Source: Azophilus sp965247035 | GTDB taxonomy: Bacteria; Pseudomonadota; Gammaproteobacteria; Pseudomonadales; Azotimanducaceae | DNA length: 64,000 nt | NCBI GenBank assembly: GCA_965247035.1 | Contig: CBDFGJ010000001.1 | Coordinates: 62,001-126,000, forward strand | Direction: 5' to 3' | Part shown: positions 8,349-16,949 of the stretch, in pieces | Position numbering within the stretch: position 1 is the stretch's first letter | Layout: every line of letters starts with the position of its first letter | Position numbers and translations under genes: made by a program | Notes under the pieces: generated by a model | Databases searched by the model: none | What the model was told of the DNA's origin: nothing | What the model saw: only the letters and a program-made list of their open reading frames with translations

Positions 8349-8441
8349 ATGAAACAGAATAGCAAAGACAGCACGATTGAGAGAAATTATATCCGCGGCT
8401 GGCGTTATTTTTCTTCAATAATGTGCTGTACAAGAGCGTAA
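8349..8441 (+). pseudogene. Short ORF, probable 5' remnant of an unknown gene
   Basis: A 30-residue ORF begins with MKQNSKDSTIERNYIRGWRY and has a good ribosome site (AGGAG six bases upstream) directly behind the operator-like repeat. It stops abruptly, and the next frames continue open to 8637. This looks like the start of a longer gene broken by a frameshift or deletion. I recognise no family. Confidence 0.4.
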
Positions 8442-8637
8442 GTTAAATACTCGCCAACCGCCTCCCAATCCGACGCTATTGCCTCAATATCCGACTTGTT
8501 TTCCACTAGATCCATCTATCGTTTATACGAAATCGCTGCTTGGCGCGGTGGCTGAAAAGGGTGTTGACGATGAGTTGATTGCTCTTGTGCGGCTTGCGAA
8601 GGCTAGGGACGTTCCGGTTCAGGAGCGCTGCGAATGA
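8442..8637 (+). pseudogene. Decayed ORF, C-terminal piece of unknown protein
   Basis: An open frame without a plausible start runs to a TGA at 8635-8637, ending KSLLGAVAEKGVDDELI and then ALVRLAKARDVPVQERCE. The TGA overlaps the ATG at 8634 as ATGA, a coupling typical of real operon genes. The helical, charged C-terminus looks protein-like, but I cannot name a family. It may be the broken continuation of the 8349 ORF. Confidence 0.35.
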
Positions 8638-8861
8638 ACACGATGACGAAGCATGACTGCAGGTCCTCCACCGCGACCTACTCGGTTTGCGAGGGGTACC
8701 GCCATGAACTCTTTCGAGAGTGGAGACCCAACGGCTGCAACGGCCTGAAGGCGCTCTGGGTAATGCTCAATTCATCATTTGGCTATTTCAACACTGTGTT
8801 GATTTTGCGCGGCTATGTGCGCATAGTTTTTCGCATGAATCTACACATCGCGGCCGGCTAG
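8634..8861 (+). pseudogene. Truncated DUF1643-like gene
   Basis: Residues 12-46 (SSTATYSVCEGYRHELFREW and then KALWVMLNSS) resemble the start of DUF1643 proteins, where the typical sequence is YRYxLxRxW followed by VMLNPSTAD. After VMLN the sequence departs from the family and the frame ends at 75 residues, less than half the usual length. DUF1643 genes occur near DNA methyltransferases and mobile regions, which agrees with the setting. The match is from memory and based on a short segment. Confidence 0.45.
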
Positions 8862-8993
8862 AAGCAGAAGAATGGGCATGCGCCCAATCCGGCTTGGTGG
8901 ACCGCCGCAGCACTAAGCTGTATCCTGCCCAGGCATGGGCGGTTGCGGAGCATTGTCGGCCGGATTAGGAGTGCGCATTTGCCGCGGGGACCC

Positions 8994-10067
8994 ATGAGTC
9001 GCCACACCGTAGTGTCGTTGTTTTCCGGCTGCGGCGGGATGGATCTTGGCTTCGAGGGCGGCTTCGTTTTTGGCGGGCGCCAATATGATCGGCTGCCGTT
9101 TGACGTGGTGTGGGCGAATGACATCCGGGAGGCGGCGTGCGCGACCTACAAGCTCAATCTGCGGCATGACATCCACATTGGGGACATCTCCGACCACATA
9201 GTCTCCCTGCCCGAATCAGCGGACGTGGTGATCGGCGGCTTCCCCTGCCAGGACGTCTCGATCAACGGCTGCAGGAGCGCTGGGGAAGGTGGGCGCACGG
9301 TCTTGTACCGACGAATGATCGAGGCGGTCGAGGCGACCGAACCCACCGTCTTCGTGGCCGAGAACGTCAAGGGCCTGCTCATGCCGCACGGGCGGGCGTT
9401 CTTCGCCCGAATGCTCCAAGACTTCGAACTGCCTGGCTATACGGTCCACCACCAACTCCACCTCGCCAGCGATTACGGCGTGCCGCAACGACGCGAGCGC
9501 ATCTTCATCGTCGGTGTGAAGGGCGATAGGCCCTTCACGCACCCCGCCGCCATTACGGATGCCGTCATGACCACGCAGGAAGCTCTACGGGACTTGGAGG
9601 ACGCGCCTGAGTGCGCTGACACCGCCCACGTCTGGAGCAAGGCCAAGGAAAGCCCGGATCAAGGACGCCGCAAGCTCGTCGCGGACAAGCCCGCAACCAC
9701 GATACGCGCCGAGCATCACGGCAACATCCAATGGCACTACAACCGTCCGCGCCGCATCTCGCTACGCGAGGCGGCGCGGCTGCAGTCGTTCCCCGACGCC
9801 TTCCGGTTTCCGGCCGGGATGCGCGAGTCGGAGCGGCAGATCGGCAACGCCGTCCCCCCTGTCCTCGCTTGGCACATCGCCAAAGCCGTCCGAGAGCATC
9901 TCGACCACGACACAGGAGAGCATCGTTCCAGATCTGGGCAAAAAGGGACACTTCCGCTTTCGGGAAACCGCCTCGGAGAACATTCAAAAAGACGAAAAGA
10001 CCTATTGACACGAGGATACGAGCAACCCAGTCACAGGCGCACAGTCAACGTGGTGCCCGTCATGTAG
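8994..10067 (+). CDS. DNA (cytosine-5-)-methyltransferase
   Basis: A 357-residue C5 methyltransferase that transfers methyl from SAM to cytosine in a specific DNA site. Motif I is LFSGCGGMDLGFEGG (residues 9-23). Motif IV is GGFPCQDVS with catalytic Cys85. Motif VI is ENV (123-125), motif VIII is QRRERIF (165-171), and motif X is RQIGNAVPP near residue 295. The ATG at 8994 starts right before motif I; an upstream ATG (8943) would add 17 unlikely residues. From about residue 311 the protein is encoded by the right inverted repeat and the DNA beyond it, so its last 47 residues are probably not original. It overlaps the convergent gene at 10031 by 37 bases. No restriction enzyme gene is visible, so it is a solitary enzyme or a restriction-modification remnant. 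Confidence 0.92.
   Translation: MSRHTVVSLFSGCGGMDLGFEGGFVFGGRQYDRLPFDVVWANDIREAACATYKLNLRHDIHIGDISDHIVSLPESADVVIGGFPCQDVSINGCRSAGEGGRTVLYRRMIEAVEATEPTVFVAENVKGLLMPHGRAFFARMLQDFELPGYTVHHQLHLASDYGVPQRRERIFIVGVKGDRPFTHPAAITDAVMTTQEALRDLEDAPECADTAHVWSKAKESPDQGRRKLVADKPATTIRAEHHGNIQWHYNRPRRISLREAARLQSFPDAFRFPAGMRESERQIGNAVPPVLAWHIAKAVREHLDHDTGEHRSRSGQKGTLPLSGNRLGEHSKRRKDLLTRGYEQPSHRRTVNVVPVM
9925..9960 (-). repeat. Right 36-bp terminal inverted repeat
   Basis: This is the exact reverse complement of 8183-8218. It falls inside the 3' part of the methyltransferase frame, which reads through it and stops 107 bases further on. The bases outside (CGGGAAACCG) show no direct repeat with the left flank. 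Confidence 0.9.
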
Positions 10068-10648
10068 CCTTGGGGTCGGGCGAGCAGGCGGGCCAACAAC
10101 GCCTTAAGGCTGTCCGACGCCTCAATGCCTGGCTGGCCGGAAACAAATACGCCGTTGGCCAGCAGCGGCGGGTCCATCGGCCCACCTTCCAATGCCGCCA
10201 CCATGCTCATCTGCCGCAGTGACCCGTTGCGGATTTCGGCGGCGAGCGCGGCGTCCTCACCGGCGGCCGAGGCTCCGGCCAGCGTCACCAAGTCCGTCGC
10301 TGCCTTGGCGCACAGGCGCTTGGCCAGCTTCAGGTGGAAGTGGTAGCTGCCGATGCTTTCCTCAATGAAGTCGGCCATGTCCTCACCGGGGCGCAGATCA
10401 CGCCCGACGAAAACGATGGCGTCCGCATTGCCGAGGCTAGGTGCAATCCGGTCAAGCGCCGCGGCGACACGATCCTCTTCCTTCAAATCAGCGGCCTCAG
10501 GGCCGGTTTCGCCATCCAGCTCCAGGTTGGCCAATTGCGCGCCCAACGCCGCCAGACAGGCCGCAACCTGATCCTTCAGCGCACTAGGCTCTCCGGCCAA
10601 AGCCAGGGTGCGGCCCTCAAGCACGCTAGCTGGCGAGGAACCCGCCAT
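10031..10648 (-). CDS. SDR-like Rossmann protein lacking catalytic motifs
   Basis: A 205-residue protein overlapping the 3' end of the preceding SDR gene by 23 bases, so probably translationally coupled. The sequence looks like a shortened SDR fold. GRTLALAGEPSALKDQVAA sits where the cofactor loop should be but lacks TGxxxGxG. NADAIVFVGRDLRPG replaces the NNAG strand. The end, GYMTGTTLTVRL, resembles the SDR C-terminus. No YxxxK is present. It may form a heterodimer with its neighbour or bind a ligand without catalysis (inference). Confidence 0.6.
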   Translation of the reverse strand: MAGSSPASVLEGRTLALAGEPSALKDQVAACLAALGAQLANLELDGETGPEAADLKEEDRVAAALDRIAPSLGNADAIVFVGRDLRPGEDMADFIEESIGSYHFHLKLAKRLCAKAATDLVTLAGASAAGEDAALAAEIRNGSLRQMSMVAALEGGPMDPPLLANGVFVSGQPGIEASDSLKALLARLLARPQGYMTGTTLTVRL

Positions 10649-11405
10649 CGGCCAGCACCTCCCGGTCTGTCAGTTGAATGGCCGGGTCGAGCATCATCAG
10701 CAGCGTCTCGCCCATTTCCTCCGGTTCGCCCCAACGGCGCAACGGAATCGTCTGCGCGAGCTGATTGACCAGCGGCGACTCGCGGCCAATCACTTTATCG
10801 ACCTGGGGCGTCATGGTGTAGCCGGGCAGCAGGCTCTTGACCTGAACCCTGTGCTCCTGCCCCGCCAACATGCGCTCATAGGCCCGGTTGAGGCCGGCCA
10901 TGCCGCCTTTCGTCGAGCAATAGGCGCTGGCACCGCCTTGGCCGACGCGGCTCAATACTGAGGAGATGTTGACCGCCATGCCCGGAAAGCCGCGCTTGCC
11001 GTGGGCGTCGGCAATGAGTGGCACACAGTGCTTAAGCCCGTAGTAGGCGCCGATGAGGTTGACCCGCACCAGCGACATCAGGGTCTCCGCCGGCGTCTCC
11101 TCGATCGGGCTCAAGTGCGAGATGCCGGCGTTGTTGACCAGAAAGTCGAGCCGCCCAAAGCGTTCGAGCGTCTCGCTGACCACCTGCGTCCAATCCGCCT
11201 CCGAGCCGACATCCTGCCGCAGGTAGACCACGCGCAGCCCCAACCCGGTGCAGTCCGCTTCAGCCTGCCTGCCGGCCGCTTCGGTGCGCGCGGTGATGAC
11301 AACCTGCACCCCGGCCCGGCCCAGTGCTTGCGCGCAACCGTAGCCGATGCCAGTGCTGCCGCCGGTGACAATGGCGACGCAGCCCTGCAAGAGATCCCCC
11401 GTCAT
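10626..11405 (-). CDS. Short-chain dehydrogenase/reductase
   Basis: A 259-residue classical SDR: TGGSTGIGYG cofactor motif near residue 13, NNAGISHL, a serine in SSVLSRVG and an intact YCSTK catalytic pair, ending in DGGFLAS. The ATG at 11403-11405 has AGGAGG four bases upstream. A longer reading from 11489 adds residues that do not fit the family. The substrate is unknown. It overlaps the SDR-like gene downstream and lies 55 bases after the LLM oxidoreductase gene, so the three probably form one minus-strand transcript. Confidence 0.93.
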   Translation of the reverse strand: MTGDLLQGCVAIVTGGSTGIGYGCAQALGRAGVQVVITARTEAAGRQAEADCTGLGLRVVYLRQDVGSEADWTQVVSETLERFGRLDFLVNNAGISHLSPIEETPAETLMSLVRVNLIGAYYGLKHCVPLIADAHGKRGFPGMAVNISSVLSRVGQGGASAYCSTKGGMAGLNRAYERMLAGQEHRVQVKSLLPGYTMTPQVDKVIGRESPLVNQLAQTIPLRRWGEPEEMGETLLMMLDPAIQLTDREVLADGGFLAS

Positions 11406-11460
11406 TGGCCCTCCTTGTCTCGTGGTCGCGGGAATAAGGGAACACAGACGCCGAGGTTGT

Positions 11461-12354
11461 TCAAGAGCGGTCGTCGGCCAAGTCGCCAACGACGCTCCAG
11501 TACGTCGCTAGTGCGTCGATGTGCGCCTGGGGCGAATCCAACCCTTCGCCAAAACCACGCATTCCCATAGCCCGCATGGCCACGTAGTCAGCCCCGGCAT
11601 CCCTCCATGCCTCGGCTTCGCGGCGCCAGTTTTGGCGGCCGGACTGGTAGTTTAGGAGCGCCTCAAGGCCGAAGCCATCAGCCTCGCGCCCGGCCTGCTG
11701 AAGCGCATCTTGCACTTTGGCCAACGCCCGCAAGTTCTGTGTTTGGCTGCTGCCGAAAATGAAGCCATCGCCCAGCCTGACCGCTCGCCGAAAGGCCACC
11801 GGCGCAAAGCCGCCAAACCAAATCGGAATGCGCCGTCGCGGCCGCGGCTTCAGCCCGGCGCGGTCAATGCGGTGATGCTTGCCTGCATAGTCCAGTACTG
11901 GGTTCGCCCAGAGTTCACGCATCAGTTCGACCTGCTCCTCTTGGCGCTCGCCGCGATTGGTGAAATCCTCATTGAGGCTGTCGTACTCCACGTAGTTCCA
12001 ACCAGTGCCGATGCCAAGGCGCAGCCGACCTTGGGACAGGAGGTCGATCTCGGCCGCCTGCTTCGCCACCAGCGCCGTTTGCCTTTGCGGCAGAATGAGC
12101 ACCCCGGTGACCAGCTCCACCCGGCTGGTGCAGGCGGCGAAATAGCCGAACAGCACGAATGGTTCATGGAAACTGTCGTTTTCAGTATAAGGCCCCCGTA
12201 ATTTGGGTTCCCGCTCTTCATGCACTGCGCCAAGCACATGGTCGTAGGCTAGGATATGGGAGTAGCCTAGGTCTTCCGCCGCCTGCGCCCAATCCCGCAG
12301 GACCACCGGATCATCGCCAATCTCCAGATGGGGGAACACGGCGCCTATTTTCAT
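11461..12354 (-). CDS. LLM-class (F420/FMN-dependent) oxidoreductase
   Basis: A 297-residue luciferase-like monooxygenase/F420-dependent oxidoreductase with the TIM-barrel signature blocks: MKIGAVFPHLEIGDD at the N-terminus, LAYDHVLG, TGVLILPQRQTALVAKQAAE, GRLRLGIGTGWN and PIWFGGFAPVAFRRAVRLGDG. Such enzymes oxidise or hydroxylate with F420 or FMN. The cofactor is uncertain because most gammaproteobacteria do not make F420. It is first in an apparent minus-strand unit with the SDR pair. Confidence 0.9.
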   Translation of the reverse strand: MKIGAVFPHLEIGDDPVVLRDWAQAAEDLGYSHILAYDHVLGAVHEEREPKLRGPYTENDSFHEPFVLFGYFAACTSRVELVTGVLILPQRQTALVAKQAAEIDLLSQGRLRLGIGTGWNYVEYDSLNEDFTNRGERQEEQVELMRELWANPVLDYAGKHHRIDRAGLKPRPRRRIPIWFGGFAPVAFRRAVRLGDGFIFGSSQTQNLRALAKVQDALQQAGREADGFGLEALLNYQSGRQNWRREAEAWRDAGADYVAMRAMGMRGFGEGLDSPQAHIDALATYWSVVGDLADDRS

Positions 12355-12662
12355 CCGAGCGACACTCCACTATTTGTGTTGCCTGACGGCAAGTTGCGGT
12401 TGAACCACAGTCGATCATTCTGCATGGGAATACAGGTTTTGGCGACCGTCAATCGGTTTTCTGGCGCCAGCGGCAAGAACAAGTCATCTTATGCTATCCG
12501 CGGCGCCCTATGCGGGGCCATCCTGGGCACGACGATCACGCCGCGTCGAACTCGGTCAGCCTGATTAATGCTACGACACTAAATCGGCTTGACCCAACTG
12601 TTGTCCTTTATCTTGTCAGATCAACAGGCTAAATTAACCCTGCCCAACTAATGGACTGACTC
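12355..12662. other. Intergenic region upstream of htpX
   Basis: About 308 bases lie between the divergent LLM oxidoreductase and htpX genes, so both promoters should be here. I see TTGACC near 12590 and AT-rich DNA up to 12650, but no pair with good spacing and no clear heat-shock consensus. No gene is supported. Confidence 0.4.
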
Positions 12663-13556
12663 ATGCGCATTCTGCTTTTCCTCGCTACCAATTTGGCTAT
12701 TGTGGTCGTCGCCAGCATCACCTTCAGCCTGCTCGGATTTGAGAGCATCCTGGACGACAGTGGCGTGAATCTGAATCTGCCGGCGCTCTTGGTGCTCTGC
12801 GCCCTTCTGGGTTTCGGAGGCTCCCTGTTGTCGCTCCTGCTGTCGAAAAAATTGGCCAAATGGTCCACCAAGGCGCGGATCATCAAACAACCCCAGAACC
12901 CGTCCGAGCGCTGGCTGTTGGCGACCGTGGAGCAACTGTCGCAGAAAGCCGGGATCGGCATGCCGGAGGTCGCGATCTTTCCCGCCGCGGCGCCCAACGC
13001 CTTCGCCACCGGTGCTAGGCGGAACAACGCTTTGGTAGCGGTCAGCGAAGGGCTGCTGAAGCACATGCGGCAAGGCGAAGTGGAGGCCGTCCTAGGCCAT
13101 GAAATCGGCCATGTGGCGAACGGCGACATGGTGACCCTCGCCCTCATTCAGGGAGTGGTCAACACCTTTGTCATGTTCCTGGCGCGTTTGTTCGGTTTCT
13201 TTGTAGACCGGGTGATCCTCAGGAACGAGCGAGGCTTGGGCATTGGCTACTTGGTCGCCACCATCGCCGCACAGATCGTGCTGGGGATATTAGCCAGCAC
13301 CATCGTCATGTGGTTCTCTCGCCGCCGCGAATTCATAGCGGACGCGGCCGGCGCCAGGTTGGCTGGACGCGACAAAATGATCGCGGCACTGGAGCGCTTG
13401 CGGCAAAGCCAAGAGATTCCGAACGGCCTGCCGGAAAGCATGGCCGCCTTCGCTATATCCAGCGGCAAGCGGCAGGGGATAAAGGCGCTGTTCATGTCCC
13501 ATCCGCCGCTGGAGGCCAGAATCGCAGCCTTGCGCAGCGCACCCTTCTCAGGCTGA
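12663..13556 (+). CDS. htpX: Membrane metalloprotease HtpX (M48)
   Basis: A 297-residue inner-membrane zinc protease that degrades damaged membrane proteins. Two N-terminal membrane segments (about residues 4-24 and 39-60) precede the zinc motif HEIGH at residues 146-150. Two more hydrophobic stretches follow (VVNTFVMFLARLFGFFV and YLVATIAAQIVLGILASTIV), then the third ligand region SRRREFIADAAGA. Length and topology match gammaproteobacterial HtpX. It stands alone, and the ribosome site is weak. HtpG and HtpX are both stress proteins but are not linked in an operon here. Confidence 0.97.
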   Translation: MRILLFLATNLAIVVVASITFSLLGFESILDDSGVNLNLPALLVLCALLGFGGSLLSLLLSKKLAKWSTKARIIKQPQNPSERWLLATVEQLSQKAGIGMPEVAIFPAAAPNAFATGARRNNALVAVSEGLLKHMRQGEVEAVLGHEIGHVANGDMVTLALIQGVVNTFVMFLARLFGFFVDRVILRNERGLGIGYLVATIAAQIVLGILASTIVMWFSRRREFIADAAGARLAGRDKMIAALERLRQSQEIPNGLPESMAAFAISSGKRQGIKALFMSHPPLEARIAALRSAPFSG

Positions 13557-13624
13557 GCCACCTACGGCGGCAAGCCACGGAACGATTTCAGGAGAGGCCC
13601 GATGCGAGCGGCCTGGTTTGAAGT

Positions 13625-13658
13625 GGAACGGGCTCACAGCAACGATCAGGCCCGTTCC
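13625..13658. terminator. Hairpin between convergent htpX and P450 genes
   Basis: GGAACGGGC (13625-13633) pairs with GCCCGTTCC (13650-13658) around a 16-base loop and is followed by GTTTAA. The place, between two converging genes, fits a bidirectional terminator, but the T run is short and the loop long. Confidence 0.45.
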
Positions 13659-13742
13659 GTTTAAGGTGGTCCCATGCAAGTGAGGGCCACGGGGCAGCGG
13701 CAAAGTTCAATGCGCTCAGCCAGAGGACGTCAGCGCCTCGTG

Positions 13743-15065
13743 TCAATCCCGCACCTGCACGGGCAGGTCGGTGATGCCGCGAATGAAGTTGGAGTTCAGC
13801 CACTTCGGTTCACCCACCACTTCCACTTTGCTGAAGCGCTTGAGAATTTCTTCCCAAATGACACGCAATTGCATCTCCGCCAGCCTATTGCCCAAACAGC
13901 GATGGATGCCGAAGCCAAAGGCTAGGTGCTGGCGCGGGTTGGGGCGGTCGATGATGAATTGGTTGGCGGCGGGCAGGCGCTCCTCGTCCCGGTTGCCGGA
14001 CACATACCACATGCAAACCTTGTCCCATTTGCGGATTTTCTGCCCCCGAAGTTCGGTGTCCGACATGGCGGTGCGGCACATGTGGGCGACCGGAGACTGC
14101 CAGCGGATGATCTCCGGCACCATGTTGGCAACGAGCCCCGGATTGGCTTTCAGTTTTTTGAATTCGTCTGGGAACTGATTCAGCGCCAGCACGCCGCCGG
14201 AGATGGAATTGCGGGTGGTGTCGTTACCGCCAACGATCAACAGCAGCATGTTGCCCAGAAATTCGTTTGGCGGCATCTCCCGCGTGGACTGGCCATGCGC
14301 TAAGACGGAAACGAGATCTTCGCCCGGTTCTGGTTGAGCCGCGCGCTCCTTCCACAGCGCGTCGAAATACTCCCAGCACTTCCAGAGCTCCTTGACTCCC
14401 GCCTCGACGTTTTCGAAATATTCTGGGTCGGCGATGCGCTCCACCGTGTCGGACCAGTGAATCAGCAGATGCCTGTCTTGCTGGGGTATGTGGAACAGCG
14501 TCGCCAACATCTGGCCGGTCAGTTCCACCGACACCCGCCGCACCCAGTTGAAGGTTTCGCCCCGGGGCAAGTCGTCCAGAATGGCGGCGGCGCGGGCTCG
14601 GATTAGACTCTCCATGCGCCCGAGCTTGGACGGCGCGAACATCGGCGACACCACTTTGCGCTGATTTTCGTGGGTGGGTGGGTCCTGCATGATGAACATG
14701 GGCAGGTGCAACATCGGATCGGGGTCGCCTTCCACCGGCTGGCCGCCCAGACGAATGCCGCCGTTGTTTATATCGGATGAGAACAGGTCGTGCGTGGTGT
14801 CCACATACTTGACGTCATCGTAACGGGTGATGGACCAATAGGGACCGAATTGGCTGTTCTCGCACCTATGCACAGGCGCCTCCGCCCGCAGCCGCTCAAA
14901 CCAGGGCAAGGCTTTGTTGCTGGCAAAGAGCGCCGGGTGCGCGGGATTCATCTCGTCCAGGGGCACCTGCCAAGGATTCTGATGCACGTCGATGGGCCAA
15001 GCTTCAGCCCATTCGCGGTTGCTGAACTGTGGATCAGGCGGGGAAAAGTTGGATGCTTCAGCCAT
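13743..15065 (-). CDS. Cytochrome P450
   Basis: A 440-residue soluble bacterial P450. The I-helix oxygen-activation motif is IVGGNDTTRN. The K-helix ExxR is in VPEIIRW. The heme loop is FGFGIHRCLGN with the cysteine ligand at residue 390. The chosen ATG at 15063-15065 (MAEASNFSPPD) has AGGGG upstream and the usual length; a longer open frame to 15380 adds proline-rich sequence unlike any P450. The pattern resembles bacterial terpene/steroid-hydroxylating families, though the substrate is not determinable. It is divergent from the Rieske oxygenase, and no ferredoxin partner is next to it. Confidence 0.96.
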   Translation of the reverse strand: MAEASNFSPPDPQFSNREWAEAWPIDVHQNPWQVPLDEMNPAHPALFASNKALPWFERLRAEAPVHRCENSQFGPYWSITRYDDVKYVDTTHDLFSSDINNGGIRLGGQPVEGDPDPMLHLPMFIMQDPPTHENQRKVVSPMFAPSKLGRMESLIRARAAAILDDLPRGETFNWVRRVSVELTGQMLATLFHIPQQDRHLLIHWSDTVERIADPEYFENVEAGVKELWKCWEYFDALWKERAAQPEPGEDLVSVLAHGQSTREMPPNEFLGNMLLLIVGGNDTTRNSISGGVLALNQFPDEFKKLKANPGLVANMVPEIIRWQSPVAHMCRTAMSDTELRGQKIRKWDKVCMWYVSGNRDEERLPAANQFIIDRPNPRQHLAFGFGIHRCLGNRLAEMQLRVIWEEILKRFSKVEVVGEPKWLNSNFIRGITDLPVQVRD

Positions 15066-15419
15066 GGCAACGCCCCTATGCTTACTTGTTGGATGCACAT
15101 TTTTACACAAATGACGGGATTTTGCAGAGGACTGCTCCGGTTGGGAGGGGAAGCGAAGGAAGACGCGATTGATTGACGTTCCGGCCAGCCAATGACAGCA
15201 GGACAATTGCTTGCGGGGCACCGGTGGCGGCTGATGGGGCGACAACCAGATGCAGCCAAGATGCGCTCGAGCCCACTGGCCTTGGCAGGAGACAGCCCGC
15301 AACCTCGGCCATTCAGCCGCCAATGCGGTTGGCGGCGGTAGCGGCCAGAAACCCATGCACATCCGCAAGTGCTCTGGCAAAATACCTCACCATTATCAAG
15401 GTGAATAAAGGAGGCCGCC
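15066..15419. other. Divergent promoter region of P450 and Rieske genes
   Basis: A 354-base spacer has no supported gene. A small inverted repeat, TCACC (15387-15391) with GGTGA (15400-15404), lies just before the Rieske ribosome site and could be part of an operator. The minus-strand frame of the P450 stays open through the spacer but lacks a ribosome site and family similarity. Confidence 0.4.
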
Positions 15420-16763
15420 ATGTCTGAACAAGCAACAGTCCACGACATCAATGCCTACCCGGAGCAGCGCACACGAGGGTCGCTGCTTGAAGGCCACCGC
15501 TACACCTCAAGAGAGTTCTTCGAGAAGGAGCGGGAACGCATGTGGACCAAGGTTTGGTTGCTGCTCGGCCGTGAATCCCAACTGCCCAACCCAGGTGATT
15601 GGCAGATGGAGCCAGTGGCCACGGAGGAGATCTTGATGGTTCGCCAGCAAGATGGCGACGTCAAGGCGTTCTACAACGTTTGCCAACATCGCGGCAATCC
15701 GTTGGTTGAAGACGACAAGGGCAGCGTCAAGCGTTTCGTCTGCAAATACCATAGCTGGGCCTACATGCCCAACGGCGAGTTGAATTTTGCGCCGGATAAA
15801 GACGACTTCCCGGAAGGCAACCCCTGCGGCAAGGTGCGTCTGGAGGAACTGCGATGCGAGACCTTCGCCGGCTTCATTTGGATCAATTTAGACCCTAAGT
15901 GCATGAGCCTAAAGGAGTATTTAGGGCCAATTTGGGACGAGTGGCAACTGCGCGAAATCCACACTTGGCGTCGCACCATGGCCAACAGCATGTGGCTGCC
16001 CTGCAACTGGAAAGTGGTGCTGGACAACTTCAACGAGTCCTATCATGTGCCTACGGTACACATGGGCGCCACCACCGAGACCAACCGCAAGGAAATACGC
16101 GGCCACATCAACACCTATTTCAAGGAAACCCGCTTCGACCTGTCCGACGAAGGCCACAATCGGATGATCATGGAGGGCGGCTACGGCGTAGGGTCAACCG
16201 ATAAGGCCGGCAACATCCTTGAACCCCTAGCGAGCCAACTGCGCTACTGGGACATCGACCCGGGCCAGTTCAAAGACAAGCCGGAAGGCACTCGTGAAGC
16301 CTTGCAGCAAGCCAAGCGCCGATTGGGAGCGAGCCGCGGCTTCACCCACTACGACAACGTTCCTGATGCGCAGTTGACCGATGCGTTTCACTACACCCTA
16401 TTCCCCAACTTCGCCGTGTCGTTGTGGTCCGATGGCTTTCACTTCCTAAGAGCGCGGCCGCACCCCAACGATCCAGAACAGTGTCTTTTCGACAACTGGT
16501 GGTATGCCAGCCCGGCCTCCTTGGAGGCGGGCAACGAGCGCAACCACGGCGGCGACGAGGAAGTGGAGCGTAGGTTGCTCGAATTCGAGTCCGGCGTTTC
16601 CATCGGCCCCGGCATTGAGGACGACGTGCGGGTATTCGTCACCCAGCAGCGCGGCTTTCGCTCCCGGGGCTTCAAAGGCGCGTATCTGGCAAAGCAAGAG
16701 TCAAGGGTTCGCCGATACCACGAGCTGATTGACGACTACATTGAGGGGCGGATGCCCAAGTAG
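15420..16763 (+). CDS. Rieske non-heme iron oxygenase, large (alpha) subunit
   Basis: A 447-residue aromatic-ring-hydroxylating oxygenase. The Rieske cluster ligands are C88-x-H90 (CQHRG) and C108-x2-H111 (CKYHSW). The catalytic domain has the mononuclear-iron motif DNFNESYHVPTVH with H209 and H214, and the bridging aspartate lies in the LDNFNE segment. AAGGAGG is six bases from the ATG. No beta subunit, ferredoxin or reductase is adjacent, so partners must be elsewhere, or this belongs to an alpha-only group. Together with P450 and PobA it suggests aromatic or terpenoid degradation. Confidence 0.95.
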   Translation: MSEQATVHDINAYPEQRTRGSLLEGHRYTSREFFEKERERMWTKVWLLLGRESQLPNPGDWQMEPVATEEILMVRQQDGDVKAFYNVCQHRGNPLVEDDKGSVKRFVCKYHSWAYMPNGELNFAPDKDDFPEGNPCGKVRLEELRCETFAGFIWINLDPKCMSLKEYLGPIWDEWQLREIHTWRRTMANSMWLPCNWKVVLDNFNESYHVPTVHMGATTETNRKEIRGHINTYFKETRFDLSDEGHNRMIMEGGYGVGSTDKAGNILEPLASQLRYWDIDPGQFKDKPEGTREALQQAKRRLGASRGFTHYDNVPDAQLTDAFHYTLFPNFAVSLWSDGFHFLRARPHPNDPEQCLFDNWWYASPASLEAGNERNHGGDEEVERRLLEFESGVSIGPGIEDDVRVFVTQQRGFRSRGFKGAYLAKQESRVRRYHELIDDYIEGRMPK

Positions 16764-16949
16764 CCCAGCCACTTACGCCGTTTCCGGCATAGGCTGCACG
16801 TCTGACCAAGGCCACTGCCTAGCTCGGTGCCGGAAGGGTTCGAATTGTTTTTGGCGTCGGCTTGGCTGGCCCGAACGCTGCGGGCTTAAGTCCCCCGCCC
16901 GTGTTCCGGCGACATCGGTCCATGGATCACGGTGGCGACCCTTAGCCTG

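Larger units (their letters stand above)
8183..9960. mobile_element. Inverted-repeat-bounded segment carrying a C5 DNA methyltransferase
   Basis: Perfect 36-bp inverted repeats define a 1.78-kb block inserted among minus-strand redox genes. Inside are an operator-like palindrome, a 30-codon ORF, a decayed ORF, a DUF1643 remnant and an apparently intact cytosine methyltransferase, all on the plus strand, opposite to the genes around. No transposase is present, so it would be non-autonomous or the remnant of a larger element. Alternatives are two inverted copies of a dispersed repeat with unrelated DNA between them, or a recombination-generated inversion. The repeats are seen; mobility is inferred. 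Confidence 0.55.

Noticed and set aside
15066..15380. N-terminal extension of the P450 frame
   Set aside because: The extra residues are unlike any P450, and the ATG at 15065 gives a normal length.
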